A stretch of 13,081 bases of DNA from positions 1 through 13,081 of the forward strand of contig JAFOLE010000097.1 in the NCBI GenBank assembly GCA_017419465.1. Direction: 5' to 3'. A program made the position numbers and the translations under genes. Source of the stretch: Solobacterium sp. (GTDB taxonomy: Bacteria; Bacillota_I; Bacilli_A; Erysipelotrichales; Erysipelotrichaceae). Position 1 is the stretch's first letter, and each line of letters opens with the position of its first letter. Shown one piece after another: positions 6,625-13,033 of the stretch. Under the pieces are notes generated by a model that was not told the origin of the DNA, searched no databases, and saw only the letters and a program-made list of their open reading frames with translations.

Positions 6625-6656
6625 TATAATGAAGTCAGAGCATTTGCGGAGGAATA
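6625..6656 (+). promoter_or_regulatory. Promoter -10 box and strong ribosome-binding site of the amidohydrolase operon
   Basis: TATAAT lies at 6625-6630 and continues TATAATGAAGTCAGAG, as at 3617. Transcription would start near 6637. GCGGAGGA, ending 6 bases before the ATG at 6660, is the best Shine-Dalgarno in the window. The -35 region is poor (TTCATG at 6603-6608, 16-bp spacing). Confidence 0.5.
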
Positions 6657-6659
6657 ATC

Positions 6660-7949
6660 ATGAAATACGCATTCAGAAACGGAATTCTTCTGGACGGCAC
6701 TAAAGATATGACGCCGGTTTCCGGCAAGGCTGTGCTGGTCGACGGGGAACGCATCACGGATATTGTCCCGGATACGGAAATTCCTGCGGGCTATGGAGTC
6801 ATTGATCTTGCGGGCGGTTATCTAATGCCCGGTCTCATCAATCTCCATGTTCATCTTGCAACAAGCGGAAAGCCGCCCAAGGCAGATAAGAAGCCGCCGA
6901 ACTATAAGCTCATGTTTCAGGTCCTGTCGAAGAGCCGTCTCGTACTGCGTGTAATCACAAAACGGCTGGAAGGCTATGCGGAGAATGAACTGATGAGCGG
7001 CGTCACCACGATCCGTACGGTCGCGGGAATCCTGGATCTTGACGCAAAGGTCCGTGATGCCATCAATGCAGGAAAGATTCGCGGACCGCGCATTATCGCC
7101 GCAAATACCGGCGTTTCTGTACCGGGCGGACATTTTGCCGGATCGATTGCGACCGAAGCGGAAAGCCCGGAGATGGCGCGCGAACATGTCCGTCAGATTG
7201 CGGCGACGAAGCCGGATCTGATCAAACTGATGATCACGGGCGGAATCATGGATGCCTCCGAAGAAGGCGAGCCGGGCGTGCTGCGCATGCCGCCGGAAAT
7301 CATTAAAGCCGCCTGCGAGGAAGCACACAGCCTCGGCTATAAGGTGGCAGCTCATGTGGAAAGTTCGGAAGGCGTCAAAGCCGCACTGGAAAACGGCGTG
7401 GATACCATTGAACATGGCGCACGGTTAACGGAAGAGACGATTCGTCTTTTTAAAGAACATCAGGCAGCACACATCTGTACAATTTCACCGGCAATTCCAT
7501 ACGCTCTCTTTGAACTCTCGGAAAGCCATGCATTGCCTGTCGCAAAGGCGAACAGCCATATTGTCCTGGACGGCATCATCGAATGCGCAAAAACGTGTCT
7601 GGAAGAGGGGATTCCGGTTGGCCTCGGCAATGATGTCGGCTGTCCGTTTATCGTGCACTACAACTTCTGGCGGGAGCTCTGTTATTTCCAGAAGTATGTC
7701 GGTGTCTCCGCGAAGGACACACTGTATACCGCAACGCTGGGCAATGCGAAGATCGCCGGCATCGATCAGGAAACCGGAAGTATTGAATCGGGCAAATGCG
7801 CCGATCTGATCGTCGTAAACGGCAATCCGCTGGAAGATCTTTCCCGGCTGCGTCATGTCTCCATGGTCATGGCGAAGGGAAATCTCATTACTTCCCCGAA
7901 GGTGAAGCCGATGGAAGGCATCGATGACCTGCTGGATAAATACATGTAA
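6660..7949 (+). CDS. Metal-dependent amidohydrolase family protein
   Basis: This 429-aa cytoplasmic enzyme has the composite amidohydrolase fold: a small beta-sandwich made from the N-terminus and the C-terminal SGKCADLIVVNGNPL segment (about 378-391), around a TIM barrel. The metal ligands are visible in order: His63 and His65 (HVH), Lys189 in LIKLMITGG (the usual bridging lysine), His232 in AAHVES, His252 in IEHGA and Asp325 in GLGNDVG. The pattern groups it with the imidazolonepropionase-related and Xaa-Pro-dipeptidase-like amidohydrolases that cleave cyclic amides or C-terminal dipeptide bonds. The substrate is not predictable from sequence alone. It is first in a tight operon: the HD gene starts 5 bases after its stop and its Shine-Dalgarno overlaps the stop codon, so the two products are probably made together. 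Confidence 0.85.
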   Translation: MKYAFRNGILLDGTKDMTPVSGKAVLVDGERITDIVPDTEIPAGYGVIDLAGGYLMPGLINLHVHLATSGKPPKADKKPPNYKLMFQVLSKSRLVLRVITKRLEGYAENELMSGVTTIRTVAGILDLDAKVRDAINAGKIRGPRIIAANTGVSVPGGHFAGSIATEAESPEMAREHVRQIAATKPDLIKLMITGGIMDASEEGEPGVLRMPPEIIKAACEEAHSLGYKVAAHVESSEGVKAALENGVDTIEHGARLTEETIRLFKEHQAAHICTISPAIPYALFELSESHALPVAKANSHIVLDGIIECAKTCLEEGIPVGLGNDVGCPFIVHYNFWRELCYFQKYVGVSAKDTLYTATLGNAKIAGIDQETGSIESGKCADLIVVNGNPLEDLSRLRHVSMVMAKGNLITSPKVKPMEGIDDLLDKYM

Positions 7950-7954
7950 GGATT

Positions 7955-8458
7955 ATGACCATTTCAGAAATTACGGAGAACATGATTGCCCGGTCACAGG
8001 GAAACCTGCACGACATCAGTCACTTCCTGAAAGTGTGGGCATACGCAAGAACCATCGGCGAACAGGAAGGACTGGACGCAGAAACACAGTTCCTGCTGGA
8101 AACCGAGGCAGTCATCCATGACATTGCCTGTCCGCTCTGCCGGAAGAAATACGGCAATACCAACGGGAAGAATCAGGAAGCGGAAAGCGGACCGCTGGTG
8201 GAACAGATCCTCAGTGATACCGATCTTACCGCACAGCAGAAGGAACGGATCGGATTTGTGGTATGTCATCACCATACGTATGAAGGCATCGACGGCATGG
8301 ACTGGCAGATCCTGCTGGAAGCCGACTATCTGGTGAATGCGGAAGAAAGCGGGTATGCAAAAACTGCCGTACGGCAGTTCCGGGATACCGTTGCGCGCAC
8401 CGCTGCCGGAAAGCGTCTTCTGGACAGTGTATTTCAGTTAACCAGTACAGAGGAGTAG
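7955..8458 (+). CDS. HD-domain phosphohydrolase-like protein
   Basis: This 167-aa protein has a recognisable HD metal site: His23 (HDISHFLKV region), His55-Asp56 in EAVIHDIACP, His105-His107 in CHHHTYEGIDG and Asp124 in LLEADYLVN. Together these can bind one or two divalent metals. Small stand-alone HD proteins of this type hydrolyse phosphate esters, often of nucleotides; the substrate here is unknown. AAGGA overlapping the upstream stop codon sets the start at 7955, and the methyltransferase follows after 3 bases, so it is the middle gene of a three-gene operon. It is a complete relative of the kind of protein suggested for the short fragment at 129-305. Confidence 0.82.
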   Translation: MTISEITENMIARSQGNLHDISHFLKVWAYARTIGEQEGLDAETQFLLETEAVIHDIACPLCRKKYGNTNGKNQEAESGPLVEQILSDTDLTAQQKERIGFVVCHHHTYEGIDGMDWQILLEADYLVNAEESGYAKTAVRQFRDTVARTAAGKRLLDSVFQLTSTEE

Positions 8459-8461
8459 GGA

Positions 8462-9091
8462 ATGGATCAGAAAGCATACTGGGACAGCGTCTCAGAGAAA
8501 AAGGAGTTTACGACACCGTTTCAGAAGGAAGCATTTCAGAATTATGTGTCGGAAAACGCATTGATTGCGGATGTCGGCTGCGGATACGGAAGAACATTAA
8601 ATGAACTGTATTCGCTCGGTTATCGGAATCTTGTCGGGTTTGATTTTTCCGATGCGATGATCGCGCGTGGAAAACAGCAGTTTCCGTTTCTTGATCTGAA
8701 GGTCATGAATGCAGGTGCCATTCCGCTGGCAGACCGCAGCGTCGATGCGGTCATCCTGTTTGCGGTGCTGACCTGCATCGTAAGCGACGCAGATCAGAAA
8801 CAGCTGATTGACGAGATTCACCGCGTACTGAAGCCGGGCGGAATTCTGTATGTGAATGGTTTCCTGCTCAATGACGATGAGCGAAATCTTACAAGATATG
8901 AGAAATACCGTGATGCCCTCGGTGTCTACGGTGCCTTTGAACTGCCGGAAGGTGCGGTTGTAAGGCATCACTCCGAAGCGCACATCAGAGAACTTCTGCA
9001 GGGATTTGAGACAAAGGAGTTCCATCCGCTGATATTCACAACCATGAACGGAAACCGCTCCAACGGGTTCTATTTCATCGGCGCAAAATAA
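8462..9091 (+). CDS. Class I SAM-dependent methyltransferase
   Basis: The product has 209 aa. The Rossmann-like core shows motif I DVGCGYGRT (37-45) for S-adenosylmethionine, the acidic ribose-binding residue Asp61 in VGFDFSDAM, an IPLADRSVDAVI motif IV region (87-98) and RVLKPGG (121-127). The C-terminal third, with no known domain, probably binds the acceptor. Family members methylate small molecules, quinones, RNA or proteins; nothing here decides which. GAGGAG, spanning the stop region of the HD gene, serves as ribosome-binding site, so translation is probably coupled. No clear terminator follows; transcription may continue weakly into the esterase operon 99 bases downstream. Confidence 0.85.
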   Translation: MDQKAYWDSVSEKKEFTTPFQKEAFQNYVSENALIADVGCGYGRTLNELYSLGYRNLVGFDFSDAMIARGKQQFPFLDLKVMNAGAIPLADRSVDAVILFAVLTCIVSDADQKQLIDEIHRVLKPGGILYVNGFLLNDDERNLTRYEKYRDALGVYGAFELPEGAVVRHHSEAHIRELLQGFETKEFHPLIFTTMNGNRSNGFYFIGAK

Positions 9092-9190
9092 GCATCCTGC
9101 CTGAATCATTTATGATACGGGCATTATTCTTTCTGACCGGGAAAGAATCCCGTACTATTTTCATGAAGTAACAGAAACGGAGAACATTTT
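9092..9190 (+). promoter_or_regulatory. Leader/promoter region of the esterase operon with two alternative hairpins
   Basis: This 99-bp gap contains an 8-bp hairpin (9126-9133 with 9141-9148) and an overlapping 5-bp hairpin (9138-9142 with 9148-9152) that cannot form together. Possible -10 boxes are TATGAT (9111-9116) and TACTAT (9153-9158). GGAGA sits 8 bases before the ATG at 9191. If TACTAT is the promoter used, the hairpins lie upstream of transcription and might instead mark an operator. The assignment is uncertain. Confidence 0.3.
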
Positions 9191-9988
9191 ATGGCCTGGG
9201 CTACTATCAGTTTCCGTTCTGAATCCCTGAATATGCCGGTAGAGGCGGAAGTGCTGATTCCGCAGCCGGGATACAAGAGTCTGATTCAGGAAGACGGATA
9301 CAAAGTCATCATCCTTCTCCACGGCGCAAACAACGACCGCAGTGAATGGCTTCTGAAAAGCCAGATCTTTGACATGGTCAAGGAACTGCCGGTTCTTGTT
9401 TTCATGCCTTCCGGAAAAAACAGTTTCTACGTCAATACGTGGAACGGATACAACTACATGGACTACATCTCCAAAGAGATTCCGCAGTTCATCACAACGC
9501 ACTTCCGTGTTTCCGACAAAAAGGAAGACTGGCTGATCGCCGGTGAATCCATGGGCGGTTACGGCGCTGTCGTAAACGGACTCAACCATACGGATACCTT
9601 CGGGAATATTGCAGAGTTCAGCGGCGCCCTCGGCATCGCGGATGCGGCGGAACATCTGACCATGATCCGGATGGAGAATGTATTCGGTCCCGGTCTGAAG
9701 CTGTTTGAGGACGGCCGGCTGAATCCGTTCCGCCTGGTGGAACAGGTAAAGGAAGAAGACCGGCCACGCATCTTCATGTGCTGCGGCAGTGAAGACCGTC
9801 TGCTGGAAGTGAACCAGCGGTTCTACGAAGCCATCAAGGACAGCTACGATGTCACGGTAAAGTGGGGCAAAGGCGCCCACGAGTACCAGTACTGGAATGA
9901 ACGTCTGAAAGATATGTTCGTCTGGTTCTGTGAAGACGACATGAAGAACGGATTCTTCATGGGGAGGGACGGCAATGATTTCTGTTAA
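9191..9988 (+). CDS. Esterase of the EstA / tributyrin-esterase type, first of a tandem pair
   Basis: This 265-aa alpha/beta hydrolase has LLHGANND at 42-49 (oxyanion loop), the nucleophile elbow GESMGGYG with Ser120, Asp202 in CCGSEDRLL and His230 in GAHEYQYW. The architecture matches the esterase D / CE1-like group (tributyrin esterases, S-formylglutathione hydrolases, acetyl-xylan or feruloyl esterases). There is no signal peptide, so it should act in the cytoplasm on short-chain esters. It has an extra C-terminal tail of about 15 residues past the last core helix. The second esterase gene starts inside this tail, 14 bases before this stop codon, and takes its Shine-Dalgarno from it. The start is supported by GGAGA 8 bases upstream. 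Confidence 0.82.
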   Translation: MAWATISFRSESLNMPVEAEVLIPQPGYKSLIQEDGYKVIILLHGANNDRSEWLLKSQIFDMVKELPVLVFMPSGKNSFYVNTWNGYNYMDYISKEIPQFITTHFRVSDKKEDWLIAGESMGGYGAVVNGLNHTDTFGNIAEFSGALGIADAAEHLTMIRMENVFGPGLKLFEDGRLNPFRLVEQVKEEDRPRIFMCCGSEDRLLEVNQRFYEAIKDSYDVTVKWGKGAHEYQYWNERLKDMFVWFCEDDMKNGFFMGRDGNDFC

Positions 9989-10742
9989 GCTGAATATCTT
10001 CTCCAATGTCCTCAGTATGAACAACGACTGCCGCGTCCTGATTCCCGACGGTGTGCAGGCAGAGGAAAAACTTCCGGTGCTGTGGCTGTGCCATGGGGGC
10101 TCCGGAGATGAAAATGAGTGGATGTACTATTCCACCGTGGCGGAACTTCCGGATAAAGAGCGGATTGCGATTGTGATCGTCAATGCGAATGATTCCTGCT
10201 TTACGGATATGGCATACGGACTGAAGTATGCGACCTATCTTGGAAAGGAACTTCCGGAGACCCTGTACCGCATGTTTCCGCATTTCTCGACCGATCGGAA
10301 GGACAACTGGATCAGCGGCCTTTCCAACGGCGGCTATGGCTGCCTGCTGATCGGACTGAGCTATCCGGAGCGTTTCGGCGCAATCGGTGCGTTCTCTGCC
10401 GGAGACAAGGCAGACGCGAAGTTTGTAAAGGCGGAACCGGGTGTCGTAACCCCGCGCATCCGCATGTTCGGACAGGAAGATATTAAAGATACGCCGTACA
10501 GCATCCGCTATCTTGCCCGCAAGGTGTCAGAGGAGCGGGAACTCAAGCCGCGCATCTACCATGCATGCGGGTCAGAAGACCCGTGGCTGGATCTGAACCT
10601 GCTCGTAAAACAGACGATGGAAGAGCTGAACGATCCGGCATTTGATTATGTGTATGATCAGATCGAGGGACTGGCCCATGAATGGAAATTCTGGGATGAG
10701 GAAATCCGGCGCTTTCTGGTGTATCTTAAGAAAGAGTCTTAG
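9975..10742 (+). CDS. Esterase paralogue, second of the tandem pair
   Basis: This 255-aa alpha/beta hydrolase is of the same group as its neighbour but clearly diverged. Motifs are LCHGGSGDENEW at 38-49, the elbow GLSNGGYG with Ser117, Asp202 in CGSEDPWLD and His235 in GLAHEWKFW. All three catalytic residues are present, so it should be active. The nucleophile elbow (L-S-N in place of E-S-M) and different lid regions suggest another acyl substrate. There is no signal peptide. GGGAGGGA ends 6 bases before the ATG, inside the end of the upstream gene, and the 14-base overlap implies translational coupling. The PrsW-like gene follows after 25 bases. Confidence 0.82.
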   Translation: MISVKLNIFSNVLSMNNDCRVLIPDGVQAEEKLPVLWLCHGGSGDENEWMYYSTVAELPDKERIAIVIVNANDSCFTDMAYGLKYATYLGKELPETLYRMFPHFSTDRKDNWISGLSNGGYGCLLIGLSYPERFGAIGAFSAGDKADAKFVKAEPGVVTPRIRMFGQEDIKDTPYSIRYLARKVSEERELKPRIYHACGSEDPWLDLNLLVKQTMEELNDPAFDYVYDQIEGLAHEWKFWDEEIRRFLVYLKKES

Positions 10743-10767
10743 ACTGAATTTATAAAGGGGAGATTTT

Positions 10768-11499
10768 ATGATTGTTCTGATTGGTGGATTCCTTGTCAGT
10801 ATGATTCCGGCAGCCGCAATGTACTTCTGGCTGAAGACAAAAGGCGGTGCAACGGATCCGGAAGGGTTTAAGCTTTCCTGCCGGGAAGCGCTGAAGAACG
10901 GATTTCTGTCCACCCTGGCGGTGCTTCCGATATCGGCGGTATTTGCGTTTTGCCTGAATATGCTGGGACTGCGCAGAGATTCGTCTTTGCTTGGTGCGTT
11001 TCTGCATACCTTCATTGTGCTGGCGTTTGCGGAGGAGCTCGCAAAGAGCCTGATGCTGAGGAAGACGCTGAAAAAAGCGGAATATAACTATACCTGGCTG
11101 GACATGATCGCGCTTATGGTCATTGTCGCAATCGGCTTTGAAGTGCTGGAATCGGTTGTTTATGCCTTTGGTTCGGGCCCGATTCATATGATTGTCCGCG
11201 GTGTTACATTAATGCACGGCGGCTATGGCTTCATCGAGGGCTGGTTCTACGGCAAGGCGGCGTATACGGGGAAAAAGTGGTATGCGGTGGTCGGCTTTCT
11301 GATCTGCGTGATTCTGCATGGCGCTTATGACTTTGGACTGAGCAGTCAGTTTGAGGCAGCCGCCGGAGAGAATTACGCATTCCTGTCGGTAAGCCTTGCG
11401 ATCTTTGCGCTGGTCGTGTTCGGGTGGATGATCATCTTCTTTGCGAAGAAGAAAAAGCCGCAGTATACAGAACCGCTGTTCGAAGACACAGAAGAATAA
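10768..11499 (+). CDS. PrsW family intramembrane metalloprotease
   Basis: This 243-aa polytopic membrane protein has about seven hydrophobic segments. It carries the four conserved PrsW / CPBP-type motifs: AFAEELAKS (Glu89, Glu90, Lys93), GFEVLE (Glu125, Glu128), LMHGGYGFIEG (His150) and LHGAYDF (His184, Asp188). PrsW of Bacillus subtilis cleaves the anti-sigma factor RsiW; no sigma/anti-sigma pair is visible here, so the target is unknown. AAGGGGAG 5 bases before the ATG sets the start. It is third in the operon behind the two esterases and ends at a strong terminator. The C-terminal tail is short and charged (KKKK followed by acidic residues), likely cytoplasmic. Confidence 0.85.
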   Translation: MIVLIGGFLVSMIPAAAMYFWLKTKGGATDPEGFKLSCREALKNGFLSTLAVLPISAVFAFCLNMLGLRRDSSLLGAFLHTFIVLAFAEELAKSLMLRKTLKKAEYNYTWLDMIALMVIVAIGFEVLESVVYAFGSGPIHMIVRGVTLMHGGYGFIEGWFYGKAAYTGKKWYAVVGFLICVILHGAYDFGLSSQFEAAAGENYAFLSVSLAIFALVVFGWMIIFFAKKKKPQYTEPLFEDTEE

Positions 11500-11509
11500 C
11501 AGAACAAAC

Positions 11510-11545
11510 GACGGAGCCTGCACGCATACTGGCTTCGTCTTTTTT
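11510..11545 (+). terminator. Intrinsic terminator of the esterase/PrsW operon
   Basis: A 9-bp stem with one G-U pair (11510-11518 with 11531-11539) has a 12-nt loop and is followed by six T (11540-11545) and AAAA. Confidence 0.88.
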
Positions 11546-11587
11546 AAAACCAAAGCAGATTCGAAGACAGGGAACAGACTGTTTCAG

Positions 11588-11620
11588 TACAATATTCCAA
11601 GGAGAACGGCGTAACCGCCG
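11588..11620 (+). promoter_or_regulatory. -10 box, ribosome-binding site and small hairpin ahead of the oxidase gene
   Basis: TACAAT (11588-11593) would start transcription near 11600, right at AAGGAG (11599-11604). A perfect 5-bp hairpin (11607-11611 with 11616-11620, loop TAAC) then fills the gap to a first ATG at 11621. A second ATG at 11633 has its own GGAG (11623-11626). The hairpin may steer initiation to one of these starts. Confidence 0.35.
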
Positions 11621-11632
11621 ATGGAGAACAGA

Positions 11633-12652
11633 ATGAATTATCAGGAAATACATGACCGTGCGGCCGATCAGGTCGGCCCTTACTGCAAAAACTGTCCGGT
11701 ATGCAACGGAAGGGCATGCGCAAATACCATTCCCGGCCCCGGCTGCAAGTATCCCGGCAACGTGGCAGCACGCAACTATGACAAATGGCAGGAGATCTGC
11801 GTCAATATGGATACCCTCTGCCCGAATGCCGATCCGGACATCACCTTTGCCTTCGGCGGACGCACCTTCAGTGCGCCGGTCTTTGCGGCACCGCTCGGCT
11901 CGGTGGACCTGCATTACGGTCCGAAATACAAAGATCCCGAATACAACCATATTCTGATCAAGGCGGCGTATGACAGCGGCATCATTGCGATGACCGGTGA
12001 CGGTGTAGACCCGGCCATCATGGTCAGTGCCGTAAAGGATATGACAGAGATCGGCGGAATCGGAATTCCGACCATCAAACCATGGAATAAGGAATTTGTG
12101 TTTGAAAAGCAGGATATTCTGAAACAGAATCAGATCTTTGCGGCGGCGATGGATGTCGACGGCGCAGGTCTTCCGTTTCTCAAAGCGATGAATCCCAATG
12201 CCGGCAGTAAGTCGGTGGAAGAGATGAAGGAAATCATCGATTATGCGGAGCGCCCGTTCATTATCAAGGGCATCATGACGGTAAACGGTGCCCTGAAGGC
12301 AGTGGAAGCCGGTGCCGCAGGCATCGTTGTGTCCAACCACGGCGGCCGTGTCCAGGGCGGAACGCCTTCCACGGCAGAAGTACTGCCCGCAATCGCAGAA
12401 GCGGTAAAAGGAAAGACAACGATCTTCGTGGACGGCGGAATCCGTTCCGGCGTGGATATCTTCCGTGCAATCGCACTCGGCGCTGATGCCGTGCTGATCG
12501 GACGGCCCATCCTGAATATGATTTACGGAGGCGGAGCCGAAGGACTGCAGGTATATCTGGAAAAGATTACCGGAGAGCTGAAGAGCACGATGACCATGTG
12601 CGGTGCCGCAGATCTTAAGGCAATTACCAAAGACAAGGTATTCATTCCGTAA
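11633..12652 (+). CDS. FMN-dependent alpha-hydroxy-acid oxidising protein with Cys-rich N-terminus
   Basis: From the ATG at 11633 the product has 339 aa and a TIM barrel of the FMN-dependent alpha-hydroxy-acid dehydrogenase family (lactate oxidase, glycolate oxidase). The second half is canonical: Lys212 in FIIKGIM, His236 and Arg239 in VVSNHGGRV (catalytic base and substrate arginine), and DGGIRSG at 267-273 and IGRP at 289-292 for the FMN phosphate. The N-terminus is unusual, with Cys18, 21, 24, 29 and 38 in YCKNCPVCNGRACANTIPGP, spacing that could bind a metal or iron-sulfur cluster. Related Cys-rich proteins are widespread in anaerobic Bacillota and have no settled substrate. It probably oxidises a 2-hydroxy acid. 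An alternative start at 11621 adds four residues; I prefer 11633 for its better-placed GGAG. It is a single gene ending in a terminator now abutted by an IS. Confidence 0.85.
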   Translation: MNYQEIHDRAADQVGPYCKNCPVCNGRACANTIPGPGCKYPGNVAARNYDKWQEICVNMDTLCPNADPDITFAFGGRTFSAPVFAAPLGSVDLHYGPKYKDPEYNHILIKAAYDSGIIAMTGDGVDPAIMVSAVKDMTEIGGIGIPTIKPWNKEFVFEKQDILKQNQIFAAAMDVDGAGLPFLKAMNPNAGSKSVEEMKEIIDYAERPFIIKGIMTVNGALKAVEAGAAGIVVSNHGGRVQGGTPSTAEVLPAIAEAVKGKTTIFVDGGIRSGVDIFRAIALGADAVLIGRPILNMIYGGGAEGLQVYLEKITGELKSTMTMCGAADLKAITKDKVFIP

Positions 12653-12660
12653 GAAAAACG

Positions 12661-12690
12661 GATGGTTCCGGAAAACGGAGCCATCTTTTT
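12661..12690 (+). terminator. Intrinsic terminator of the oxidase gene; target site of IS copy B
   Basis: A 10-bp stem with one U-G pair (12661-12670 with 12676-12685) has loop GAAAA and exactly five T (12686-12690). The IS sequence begins at 12691, the next base, so the insertion keeps the hairpin and a five-base U-tract intact. Confidence 0.9.
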
Positions 12691-12755
12691 CTATTCTGAA
12701 ATCAGGAACACACTGGTCCTGATCATAGTAGGAAGATAATCTTCATCAAACATAT
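12691..12755 (+). repeat. Inverted repeat of 1-65 (IS left end)
   Basis: This matches the reverse complement of 1-65 at 62 of 65 positions. It contains a perfect 7-bp hairpin (ATCAGGA at 12701-12707 with TCCTGAT at 12717-12723, 9-nt loop) that stays paired in the other copy through a G-U substitution. Confidence 0.9.
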
Positions 12756-12759
12756 GATT

Positions 12760-12960
12760 AAGAGGTCAGGAACACCAGCAGTTCCTGGCCTTTCTGCTGT
12801 AGGCATACAGTCAGATCGACCCGGGTAAAGTAAGGACGAAGCCTTTTTTAGACCCGGCAGTGCCGCGAGTCAGTAACAAAAAACGTTCTGCTTCCCTCTT
12901 GTGTCATAGTCCGTTTTATCAAAATGGTACGTAAGAAGAATGAATTACGATGCCGTATAT
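12760..12960 (+). ncRNA. Candidate IS110 bridge RNA (limits approximate)
   Basis: The non-coding left end contains successive stem-loops. There is an 11-bp hairpin with one U-G pair (12763-12773 with 12781-12791, 7-nt loop) and a 5-bp hairpin (12797-12801 with 12806-12810). A 6-bp stem (12821-12826 with 12852-12857) encloses a 25-nt loop that contains U6 (12844-12849). A hairpin with an internal loop (12924-12927 plus 12930-12934, paired with 12945-12949 plus 12953-12956) closes a 10-nt loop. Known bridge RNAs have a 5' stem-loop followed by a target-binding and a donor-binding loop, which fits this order. The U6 loop is a candidate target guide for terminator T-tracts. AGAAT in the last loop is complementary to ATTCT in the first bases of the element, so it is a candidate donor guide. 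Folding was done by eye; ends and expression are unknown. Confidence 0.45.
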
Positions 12961-13033
12961 AACCCAGAAAAATGGTCTGATACAGGGTGCGGGGGAAGAC
13001 TTGCCAGGGATCTATGCATGAAGGGAGGTTCCC

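Noticed and set aside
9161..10024. Minus-strand frame of 287 codons across the first esterase
   Set aside because: It is a shadow of a gene with a full catalytic triad on the plus strand, has no ribosome-binding site, and runs across two real gene boundaries.
11432..12340. Minus-strand frame of 302 codons opposite the oxidase
   Set aside because: It crosses a strong terminator and a promoter of the plus-strand genes and shows no coherent domain.
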